Positions 25,701 through 38,200 of a stretch of DNA of 64,000 bases are shown here, piece after piece. The notes under the pieces were generated by a model that saw nothing but the letters and a program-made list of their open reading frames with translations, did not search any database and had not been told where the DNA came from. How positions within the stretch are numbered: the first letter of the stretch is position 1; every line of letters begins with the position of its first letter. The position numbers were made by a program, and so were the translations under genes. The DNA comes from Arbacia lixula (taxonomy: Eukaryota; Echinodermata; Echinoidea; Arbacioida; Arbaciidae), in contig OZ022584.1 in NCBI GenBank assembly GCA_963669155.1, forward strand, positions 5,236,224 to 5,300,223, given 5' to 3'.

Positions 25701-28700
25701 TGCTGTGCACTCATCCATGTGCAAAATATGTGACAGACGTATTGAACAATGGAGCGTTACATGTTGTCTGTCTCATAACTCACTTTCATTGGTTAATTTG
25801 CACTGCACATCTCTATCGATTGAATTCCTGAGAATGTTTGTATAGTTGTGCATACTCCAAGCTTTAAGTCCTTGATTTAATATTGATTCTGAAAATAGTT
25901 TTCTTACCACACTTGCCTACAGGTATCAGTTTAAATTTTGAGCCAGAAGGTCTTCAAAGATGATTCGCATGATTTTTGAGAGGTTCTTTTTTAATATCTT
26001 TTTAGCTCTCCAAAAATGATATACTGTACCATTACCCCTCCACTTGTACATGTTTCTGTACATGTAGGTCTACATTTACTCTGTGTACTTTCATACATTG
26101 TACTGTTTGTTTTTTATGGTTGATCTGTTGTAAATACATGTTTAGGTTTTATGCATTTACTATGTAGCTCTTCCATAAGAGTACCAAAGTACACATCATG
26201 TGAGCATACATGTATTGTCAAGACAACCGATTCTAAACTAGTCTGTTGCTATAGAGTAGCAAAGCTAGTGTTGTCATGATTCCATTGTCATGGAGATGTA
26301 TAGTTCTAAATGATATGGCTCAATCAAGAGATGGAATGGGCTGGCATTGTATAGATTAGCCGGCTCGTGGTAAAGTACCCGGTACGATCACCGCAGCCCA
26401 CTCTACCCACACAGCATTGAACCAGCTGTCTGAACAACATGCCCACACGATATCACACTTTGGTACCCTATAATCAGTCTCACAATATTAACATTTATTT
26501 CCTTACTTTTATCTCATCATGTGTTCATGTGTGAGACCTGTTTCTTTCATTACTTTTACTTGTGTGCAGTGATGATTTGTACCTCCAATATATTCGACAT
26601 GTACATACTTCAAGTCTGACACTTGCATTTGATGATGTGTGTTCTTACATTCAGTGTAGTATTCAGATTTGTGAGGCATATTTTTGTTTTGTCACACACT
26701 CTAAATATTTAATCAGTTTTATCACTTATTGTGCCTTGTGTAAAGCCAATTTGATTATTTCAAAGAGGGATTGTTTATTTGTTTGTAAAGTTCTTGAATG
26801 TAGATATGTTTTCAATGTATTTCTACAAATGTAAATGTAATCATCAATGGCTTGTTGCAGTGTTCAAGAATGTCTGTATTTTAGATTTTTTTATCTAGAT
26901 ACTGATGCTTTATTACAACACAATTGTTTTTACAGCCCTAGGCTCCAATTATAATTGTCTGTCATATACTTGTCTATGTCACTGTCACATTTGCATTTGT
27001 TATGAGCCATTTCTTCCATGTACTTCTTTTTTGTTTAAAGGAAATATCCACCATGAAGTAAAGTTGGTTTCAATAAAAACATAAACTTAAAAGGAACAAA
27101 TTAGTGAAGGTTTGACAAAATATTAAAATTCTGTATTTTGTGACGTCACTTGAGAGTTACTCTGCCAGCTGTGTACTAATTTTTTTGAAATTTTCTTTCT
27201 TTTCAAAAGGATAAAGGAAAAAAAAATTACCTCTGCATTTTTTTTACACACACACCTTTATGAAAAAGATTTATTCCGTCATTCAAAACCAGAAAAAGAT
27301 CAATTTATGGAATCATACAGCACACAACACATGGGAGAGCAGCTTGCAAGAATTAACATTTAAAACAAGTCATAACTTTCTTATCCTTTGACAGATTTTC
27401 GTCAACCTTCTCTAATGTGTTGCTTTTATTTTTCTGTTATAATTAAGACAAATTTAACTTCAGGGGGGACTTTCCCTTTCAATGGTGTGTATTGTGTAAT
27501 AGACATACACTACAGCTCAAAGGAATTGGCATAGGGAAAGGAAAAGGGGAGAAAGGGAAGGAGCCTAGCCTAAAGAGCCTTGTGTTTCATGCTGAACTGG
27601 ACAAAATATACCGCGGTTTAAAACTGCCGCTCCTTCCCTTTTTTCCCTTTCCCTTTCCCTATGCCAATTCCTTTGAGCTGTAGTGTACATGTATTGTAAA
27701 TGCCTGTATGCATATTGTAACTTATGACCTTTTTATGTGGAATAGAAACTAAATGCAATTTAATTCAACAACAGCTGTAGGGCGTCGAGGACTCGCCAAG
27801 CGAGGGATAAGTCCGATGAGGAACGGAACTCGGAGCGTGTCTGTGTCGCCCTCGTCCTACCGGCGGCATCTTCTTGGGGAAGACACGCCCCTGTCGGAAT
27901 TATCCCAGAGTGAGAATCTGCATTTACATCATGTACACTACCGCTCAAAGGAAATAGCATCGGGAAAGGGAAAGGGAAGAAAGGGAAGGACCCGAAGTTT
28001 TTAAACCATGGTTTATTTTGTCCAGTTCAGCATGAAACATGATGCTTTTTAGGCTAAAGCATCATGTTTCATGCTGAACTAAACAAAATATACTGCGGTT
28101 TAAAACTGTGGCTCCTTCCCTTTCTTCCCTTTCCCTTTCCCTATGCCAATTCCTTTGAGCTGTTGTGTAGCTTTCATGCTTGCGTTTAGAGATAAGCGGG
28201 GTTTAATCACATCACACTCTCTCCCTTGCAGGTGGTTCTTTGCTTTTCCTTCTTTGATTCATTTGTATCTGTCTCTCATCTCTCGATAGATCTACCAGAG
28301 AAGATAATTACATGGGTGCTTATGGTGATATAGCCCCCTCTATGCCATTAGAACCCCAGTGAATAATGAAGAACCCCTTTGGGAAATCATCTTTGTTTTA
28401 TAATAGGGAATAATTACAGATTGCAGTACATGGCTTAGGATGTCTTTTTCTTGATATTGGACTTGAAAAGTGGCCCCGCAAAAACAAACCTTCCCCCTGA
28501 CATCTGATGTATTTTGCATCTCCTTATATACATGTACACTACAGCTCAAAGGAATTGGCATAGGGAAAGGGAAAGGAAAGAAAGGGAAGGACCCGCAGTT
28601 AAAAAATGTGGTATATTTTGTCCAGTTCAGCATGAAACACGATGCTTTAGCATAAAAAGCATCATGTTTCATGCTGAACTGGACAAAATCTACCAATTCC

Positions 28701-29198
28701 TTTGAGCTGTAGTGTAGAGTTTGGATTAGAAATGTCCAAGAGCCTGGAAACCAGACTACCAACTCAGGGAAAAATTTTGAGGGCTACTGTTTGAGCGCAT
28801 TGGCTAATTTGGCTCCAATTTTACATTGTGTCTATGGGAACTTTGGGGGGCTCTTTTAACTTTTTCCAGGGCTCTTTTAAGCATTTTGGGGGCAAAAACG
28901 GCCCAGAGCCCCCATGACTTTTTTCTCTCTGTACCAACTAAATCAGGGATACTTTCTCTGATACCTGTATGTGAAGAGCCTTTCCCCCCTCCCTTCTGTT
29001 CATTCCTTAAGATAATCCGGTACCCATGACATGTCTTGCCATCTTTTGCCACTTGTTTCAGTCTACCCCCACCCCCCACCCCCAACTTTCTCACTTTGAT
29101 TGTCTTACCCAGTAGTACTTACTGGTATTCATTTTTGTATCACTAATTTCCCGTCTTCTTTTAGATAATGTGTTATCCTGGTATCTGCCCCCCCCCCC

Positions 29199-29237
<39 letters not shown>

Positions 29238-32200
29238 CTGCTTTAATATTTGGCAATTGGTATCTTGGGGGTAGATTATTTATTTGCTCTATTAGTGCTT
29301 CTCCTTTTCCTGCATTTCACTTCCCCCTACGCTATTTTACATTTCAGTCCCCTCTCTGTCTCGATCTTTCTTTCTTGCAAACTGTGCATGGTTATTATTA
29401 ATATATCTAGTTGTAGTTTAGTAGTTTCTCTCTTTTGGGGGAATATTTATTTTTACCAAAGTATCTTGTATATTTTTGTCTTCTTTCTTCTCCTACGTGT
29501 ATATTTTTGGTATGCTGTAAATTGCAATTCTTTTATAACATGAAAAATATACAAAATTATGAGCATGATGGAATGTTATGTAACATTTAACACAACGCAG
29601 ATGCATAACGAATCAATGCAGAGAGAAGTTAAGATGTTTACTTCAAATACACCAATGGATCTCGGCAGGGTTGGTTATGTGTGTAGTTTTAAAGACTGTC
29701 AGCCCAAAAAACTCCTATTTGCAGCTAGATGCTATGTTGGGATATTGCTCACAAATGTACATTGAATAAACTGTTTGCATGGTATTTGTTTCGCCAAAAG
29801 AGCTTGTTCATGATGTTCATAGCTGACCAAGGAAAATCAAGACTACCAAGATCCCTGCCTGTATTTAGCACTGGCAGCACTATTAACCTTTCCCGTGTTA
29901 GACAAAATGCTGCTATATTTTCTTATGTACAAGTAGGAAGATTGGACATTAGCAAGTAATAAGTTAACATACACTACAGCTCAAAGGAATTGGCATAGGG
30001 AAAGAGAAAGGGAAGGAGCCACAGTACATTTTGTCCAGTTCAGCATGAAACACAGTGCTTTTTAGGCCAAAGCATCGTGTTTCATGCTGAACTGGACAAC
30101 ATATAATGCGGTTTAAAACTGCGGCTCCTTCCCGTTCTTCCCTTTCCCTTTCCCTATGCCAATTCCTTTGAGCTGGAGTGGATAAACAGCTTGTCTAGTC
30201 TGTATTACATGTAGACAATATTGTGATTACCAGAAATATATGTCACAGGTCTAGATGGTAGACAAAATAGGAGAGGTAGTCTACATCTATTGTAAAACTG
30301 AAACAAACAAGGTGAAGGAAGTGAAATTGGACAATCAAAATCAAAGTCAACTCAAATTCTTTTGCACTTGCTAAAAATCCTTGGCAAGGAATTCATTGGG
30401 AGCAGCGACCATAAGTCACTGATTCTGATCAAGGTGAAGACATGGATCAAGTGTCAAACTGAATAGCCAGACCTTGTAATTCCATTCATTTGACTACAAA
30501 GTGTGACTTGGACTGATGCTCAAATATACGGTTAGTTGGTCTACCAACAAGCAATTCAAAACAGAGCCTTTCTTTTATTCAGAAAACATGGACCATGACC
30601 TGCATTAACTATTTTGCACCATTTTTTTACGCTCATCTAAAATGCAATCCTAAAGCAAATATATACCATTGAGATAACTTGTTCTCTGGATAATATGGTG
30701 TTATTGACTTTTACCGTTGCTTTGGTATGCATTTCTTTTTACTATGTCATGCACATTGAACAAATAAATAATAATAATTCTTCATCTTTCAGGGGGCAGA
30801 GTACATTTGCTATTCCGATGTCTTAATGCTTACATTCTGTGTATGATTTTCCTCATAAATCTGTTTAAAAATAGTCTTTAAGAATAGTTTGTTGTATAGC
30901 ACATTTCATAAAATGTTCCAGAACTTTCAGTGCAAGGCAATGAAAAATATGCTCAACTGATTTTTATGTAACTTTTAAAATGAAATTAGGAATTCATCAA
31001 ATTTAGAAGTAATGGGAAATGTCTATGGCACTGACATTATTATCAATTATTCTTCAAATGCATTAATTTATTCAATCACTTTCAGAACTTCATTCTGCAT
31101 TTTGTAACCTCTTTGTTCATTACACATTCTTGCCAACACGTAGCTACTTTAGTTGTATAGTTGCCTGTAGTATTCTGATAACAAATGTAAATCTGACTGT
31201 ACAGTATGCCTGCCAATTGGATATTTTTAGATTGCCATGGCTGTGAATATGACCGACTGGCAGCTGGTCTTGACAATATGATGCAAATGAAAACACACCT
31301 CAACCTGGATGTTACAACACAACATGCAGATTCCAAGTCACTATCGCAGTCATGGTCGTGGCATTCTAAAATTCTCTTTCATTGGCTACCCAGATGTATT
31401 TTTTTGCATTCAATTTAGTAGAGAGATATGGTTTATTTTTAGATTTGCAATGGCTTAATGCCAGTATTATTCAATGCTCTCTTCTAAAGCACTATCATTA
31501 TACTTGTAGTACCCCCTCTCCTCCCATGTGCCTTCTCTTTGATTTGAAACCCTGAAAACATGTTAACCTATAGGTCCATTACTGTTACTGCCACAAATGA
31601 CTGAATAAGTTTATTGTCCACAATAATCATGTGGGAATTTGCCTCTCAAGTTTGAAGTTTGAAGTCTATTTATTATTTCTGACGACCCCTTTCTAGGTAT
31701 GAGAAATACATAGTAACATGTCCAGCATTGACAAACATTACAGATGTATATTGACATTAATACCTAAAAGCTTTTCAAAAATTTGAGCAACAAATTGGCA
31801 AAGTTAGAGGAAATCTGATCCCAGAAAAAAAATCATATTTTTTTGGTTGAATTATTGATGACAAGCCCTGAATCCTGATCATTAATCTCCATATCTGACA
31901 TTTTTTACTAGCCTGGTTTCCAGGCTGTTTGGCATGTTCAATCCAAACTACAATATTTAATAAACGGGTCTGGCTGTACTAGACTAATCATTCGTAATTC
32001 CATCTCCGCCTCACCCATGGAGGGAGAAAAGAGGAGAATGAATGAGTGACTAGTCTTAAGTGTACTAGACTCTTGTCTTAAAGGGTCCCTGTCATCAAAA
32101 TGTATGTTGACTTCTGTTGATGCAACTTAATATGTATATAACAAAATCACTAACTGTTCAATGGAAATATGTGTCCTATATTTTAAAATGATTTTTCTAT

Positions 32201-35200
32201 ATTTTTTTCTCAGCACTGATAAGCCCTGCCTCCAAAATATCCTCCAACTCAAGATTCCCCCTGTGACATCATCAAAGGTAGAAATTAACAGGATAATAGT
32301 CAGAATTTATGCACAAACTAAACATTGCAATGACTATCTGCAAGTGCTTATAATAGCATCACATATCTAGCACATTTTTGACACAAGGAAACGATTATTC
32401 CCACATGAAAGGTTGTTAGATAGTATTGTGTGAAGACATGTGATGCTCTTGTGGGAAGGTGGAGGTAGTCATTGAAATGTTTAATTTGTGCATAAATTCT
32501 GCCCCCTATCCTGCGTATTTCTACCTTTGTTGATGTCACGGGGGAATCTTGAGATGGAGGATATTTTTGAGGCGAGGCTTATCAGTGCTAAGAAAAAGTA
32601 AAGAAAAATTATTTTAAAATGTAGGACACATATTTCCATTGAACAGTTAGTGATTTTGTTATGTACATATTATGTTGCATCAGCATAAGTCGACATACAT
32701 TTTGATGACAGGGGACCTTTAAGTTTGAATTAACCATGTTCAAAAGCCTTGAAACCAGGCTAATACCGTACAGACATGTCAGTGTTGTTCTATGGAATGC
32801 ATGAGAGACAAGACAATACTCAGAACATCACTTGGTACAGACACTACAGAGCACTATAGAGTGCCGAAGTGTGAGGTCATTTGAGCATGATCGTCAAGAC
32901 AACTGGTTCTGAACAATGCGGGTAGAGCAAGCAGCGGTGATCACAGCGGCGACTTTAATTGGGAATGCCGGACACTAGCCCGATAGACAATATCAGAACG
33001 CTTTACCTCTCAATGGAGTGAGTTTGTTTAGTGCCAATTGTCTTGACAACATGCTCATATGACGACGCCACTTTGGTACTCTCTTTTAAGTTTTTGAACT
33101 AGAGCTAGTAAATTTCTTAAACGCTTATAAACTTTCTTGACTTTTCATAATTTTTACCAATCTGTTAATTTGATACTTCAGCCTAAATGAGCTCGTTTTC
33201 AGGGTTTCATTACCACTAAACCTTGCCCCAGCACCTTTGCAACATTTATTATTGTTATTAAAAACTGATGCACATTTTATCCTCAACTGCACAGAAAGCT
33301 CTTCAAAGTCAAAACCCAGCTCCTAAGCTTTAGTTAATATTTTAGATTCCAAATAGTCCCAACATTATAACAAAGGTTTCCCTCTTGGATATACATGTAA
33401 CAGGTTCAATAACACAGAAAAGAATGCTCTACAAAGTATGAAACTCCCTTCAATGCATTTTATAATGTAGTAAATCTTTTGCAGCAAGCACTTTGACTTT
33501 TCCTTCTTTTCTCGCTTTTCCTTCAATATTCTTAGGGCCTCCACGTAAGTAAAATGCTTCCCTGTTTTCTGCAACGTATCAGTTCACTTCGATATTTCTT
33601 TTCTTATGAATGATACCATATTGTTTCATTCATCTTCTCATTGCTTCATGATTTAGACCCATGCATTTAGTAGCTTCGCTTGAATGATGCATCGTATGCT
33701 CTGTAGGACTGAACTACATGTACATACATGCATTTTACTTGTGTACTTATTTACTTTAACAACATGATTCTTTCAGAACTAGAGTGTGACATTATATTTG
33801 TACATTTTCTTAGTGAGCTTGTTTGCATGTATGATGCAATGGAGAATTGATCATCATGCATTTTGTCAATCTTGACCTAAATAGTGTTTTAGTTATTACA
33901 TTATGTTCATTCCCTATCTACATACATGCTATCCATGCTTACCTTCACCCACAGCAACATCATATCATTCTTGTATAAACATCTGAAGTGTGACATACTG
34001 ACTTTGATTGATATGTTTTCTCAATTAACTAGTTCTATCTCATTATATACCCAAATCGATCATTTTGCATCAAGCTATATTGATCCATGCATTTTTCCTC
34101 CTTTGGCTGAATGGTATATTGCATATGTACAATATTATGAACAATATACTCAACTGCTTATACAACTTGTATTATCCTTCATTGGAGCGTCACATTGTAT
34201 TGGAATGTTTATTGCAAAGCCACTCTTTACTGTCAATTATCATTATTAATGGGTACTATATATTCTATACATGCGAGTACAATGCATAGCTTTGAAACAA
34301 ATGTTGGTCCTGGCATTTTGGACATTATTTTACCACCTTTTGTCCAAAGTGAAATGTAGGAGGTGGTTTCTTAGTCGTATTACAAGTGATGTGTACATTT
34401 TGATTGATCATTTCTTTAATTACAAACAAATCAATATACAAATCAATATACTGATCAGTTACCATGGTAACAGTGACATGTATGTATGTATGTATGAAAT
34501 GTTCTAGAGTGTGTGTATGTCACATGATGTACTTACGCTTACATTGTATCAAGTATCAATACCTTGGCTTTGCTTGGCCGGGTGCGAGGGTGTATTTCGG
34601 TAATGCTTTGTAACATAGTGACACAACTGTAACAGCTTTAACTGCTAGCTAGTACTTGCGTACCGATTGAGAGGAGCACATGTACCCCATGTACATATAA
34701 TCATGCTTCCTACAGTGCAGACTTGGTATATGTTTTTCCTTCATTTAGTGGACATCAAGATTAATCCTTTCTATGCTAAATAAAATGTAGCTATGAGGGA
34801 TTTCAGTGTTATTTGTGAATACACTCTCACATGACACATGCAGAGATACTCTGACCGTTTTTGTTCATTCCTGGCTGGCACGCTGTTTACAGTGTGCCTT
34901 GAGTGAAAAAGTACATTTATTTTTATTGTTGCTTCTGCTTCATCATGTTTCTTGTTGATACCAAGATAGCAAGGGCTCATGGTACTAATGTAGATCACAT
35001 TTACATACATGTATGATATTGATGCCTTAACAAGTTTCTTAAGTAGTTGCAAGTTGTGCTTACGTGTACATGTATATTCACATGTAGTAGGTACATCCAC
35101 AATGAGATTCATTCCTATACTATGTATTTTGTTGGTAGGTGTACACTGCATCGTACATTCTGCCAGATTTAACATGCATTTTCTCCCTTCGTGGTAAAGC

Positions 35201-38200
35201 TATTGATGAAATGAAATAGTTTTGTATTCATCTTTGGTTACTCTGCTTGGGTATTAATATTTTCCTGCCTTGGTAACGTTTGAAGCTTTACTGCTTGTAG
35301 GTATGAACGCATATATTTAGTATGTATCATGTATTCAGTATTATATACCGAGGCTGGCAAAACATGTATTTCATGGTGACTTTCAATGAGCTGCTTCATT
35401 AATTTTTCTGTTCCATTTGATGGCAATAGCTTTTTCAGATTAAGTATTTCTTTAAAGGGAAAGCCCCCCTGAAATTAAGTTGGTTTTGATAAAAGCAGAA
35501 ACACTAAAGAAACAAATTAATGAGGGTTTGACAAAAATCTGTCAAAGGAGAACAAGGTTTATGACTTTTCACATTCATGATTTGTGATGTTACTTGCGAG
35601 CTACGGTATTGTGCCTCAAGTTGTGGGTTAATCTTTTTGAAAATGTTCACTTTCTCATAAAGATATATACCATTTTACCTGTGAATATGATAGACACATG
35701 TTTTTACATACTGTAAACACTTGTATGAAAGAGATTTATTCCTTCATTAAAATACAGAAAAAGGGCAATTTATGGAATCATACAACACAGAATATACATT
35801 TTGGGGAGTGCAGATCAGAAGTAATGTCACAAAATTAACACTTGCAAAAGTCATAAATTTCTTATCCTTTGACTGATTTTCATCAAACTTTCACTTATAT
35901 GTTGCTTTTAACAAATTAATGAGGGTTTGACAAAAATCTGTCAAAGGAGAACAAGGTTTATGACTTTTCACATTCATGATTTGTGATGTTACTTGCGAGC
36001 TACGGTATTGTGCCTCAAGTTGTGGGTTAATCTTTTTGAAAATGTTCACTTTCTCATAAAGATATATACCATTTTACCTGTGAATATGATAGACACATGT
36101 TTTTACATACTGTAAACACTTGTATGAAAGAGATTTATTCCTTCATTAAAATACAGAAAAAGGGCAATTTATGGAATCATACAACACAGAATATACATTT
36201 TGGGGAGTGCAGATCAGAAGTAATGTCACAAAATTAACACTTGCAAAAGTCATAAATTTCTTATCCTTTGACTGATTTTCATCAAACTTTCACTTATATG
36301 TTGCTTTTATTTTTCTATTATTAAAGCCAATTTGATTTAAGGGTAGACTTTCCCTTTAATTGGGATACACACATTATCTTGACCCTTTCTCGACATCTAC
36401 ATTGGTGATGTTATGCTGTTTTCTTGGTGATGTTTAACCATGCCATCAACATTCATTCATTCATATTACATGTAGGATGTGTACAGTATGTAGTAGATCA
36501 TTTACAAGTCGCATATTGAATATATGGACATGTAGCATAGTGTTTGTCATTCAAATAAAATGTCATTTACTCAAGACTGGTAATTCACAATACACAACAC
36601 AGAATTATCTCATACTACTTTAACAGATTGCATTCCACATTGAACCCATGAGATATTGTTCCAAATAAGTGTGTGTGTGTTTTATTTAATTCCAATTATT
36701 GTAATATTTCTTATGTAATAATTATGTTCCCATTTGATTTATTTTTTTACAAATATATATACATTGTATATAGTTATTTTAATCTTCGTTTCCTTTGATA
36801 TCAATCTAAATTGATGAATATATCAACTTACTATGTACCAGTATAAAGTTCTACACCTTTCTTCACAAATTGGCACTCTTATTATATCTCTTCGATGTAA
36901 TATGTAAAACTCCATATAAACCCATTCAAATTAATCCTTCAGTCTTTACATTCTGAGAAAAGTTGTGAAATAACAATTGTACTTCTATATATGCCATGGT
37001 ATTTTCACAACTTATTGATTAATGACCGCAAAAAAGAGATACTCCACTTTTGAATTCCTTTTGAAATATTGACCTTTTCCCTGGATACTTAGAAGGATTG
37101 AAATTGTTTTTGGTGGGGAAAATAATTCTGCCACAGAAAGTGCTAATTTGCATAGTGCATACATTATATTGTATATCATATCAAGACACATATTGCTTTT
37201 AAGCTTGCATAAAGTTGAGTGATGTTCATAGCATGTGATATCAATGCTGACAAGACCTTTGCATGTATGATATGATCCTACATTGGAAGTAAAAATAGGA
37301 ATACTTGGTTATCATCCTTTCTTGATCGGAGCATAGAAACTTACCTATCCTTTCCAAATCTCATTCTCCATTTTGTCCATGTCTATTCTTTTTGTGCAGT
37401 CGACAGAGAGCAGACCATGGAGAGTCGCCGCTCATCTCTCTCCTCCAGCTCAGAGATTCACAAGCCCGCCCTCAATGGGCAGCGCCCTGCCAGGCCAGCC
37501 TCCATGTACGTCACTGGCACGGCAGGTACTCCGAGCGACGACACCTACAAAATGCTCATGGAGGAGTCGACAAAGAGGGAGGTAGTCGAGAGGGAGAAAG
37601 AGAGGTAGGTAGAAGGAGTTAAAAAACGGTAGCTTCAGCTTTAGATCTGTGTGGAGACAGACGGCGTTCAGGTCCAATGATGTCACATTGAGGCTGTGAG
37701 CATACCCAAAGTCTTGCACCCATCCAGTGAAGGAATCGAGAATGTGTTAATCAGGGATTTGCTGTCTTCATGAAAATACAAGAAAGCGAGAGGAGGATGA
37801 CAAAATGGGGGGAGGCAAAGAAGAAGAAGATGGAAAAGGAGATAAGGCAGGGAAAAAAAGAGATAATGGAAGGGAAGGGCATCAAGAAATAAGCAGAATA
37901 GGAATAATCATATTTAAAGAATACAAATTAGGGTGGAAATAAAGAGATTATTTGAGTGGGCTGATTTTCAGGTTTGATGACATCAAATGAACACCCTGAA
38001 CTATGATGCAATACCACATGAGATTAAGGGGGTCTTTTTTACCTTGCTTTGTACCCCCATGTGACTTCCCAACTGGTACATATTACTGTTTGCTCAATAA
38101 GTAAATTACGATAGTGAGAGAACCTCATGCACAATGCTGTAAACATGTTGTTGCTTTGGCTTGTCAGAATGGTGAAGCTACACTACGAGACCCAGACCCA

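Larger units (their letters stand above)
28170..37399 (+). other. Intron 4 of the MIEAP-like gene (9.5 kb)
   Basis: No exon was found. Repeats cover 28535-28716, 29970-30182, 31909-32762, 32854-33083 and 35452-36359. A fragment of the GCCTGGTTTC family lies at about 28722-28762, and a C run with (TC)n at 29188-29234. The stretches 30200-31900, 33100-35450 and 36360-37399 are plain AT-rich intronic DNA. Confidence 0.55.

Noticed and set aside
14173-30182. Regularly recurring palindromes as a CRISPR-like array
   Set aside because: The copies are ~180-245 bp, widely and irregularly spaced in introns of an animal gene, and have transposon-type ends.
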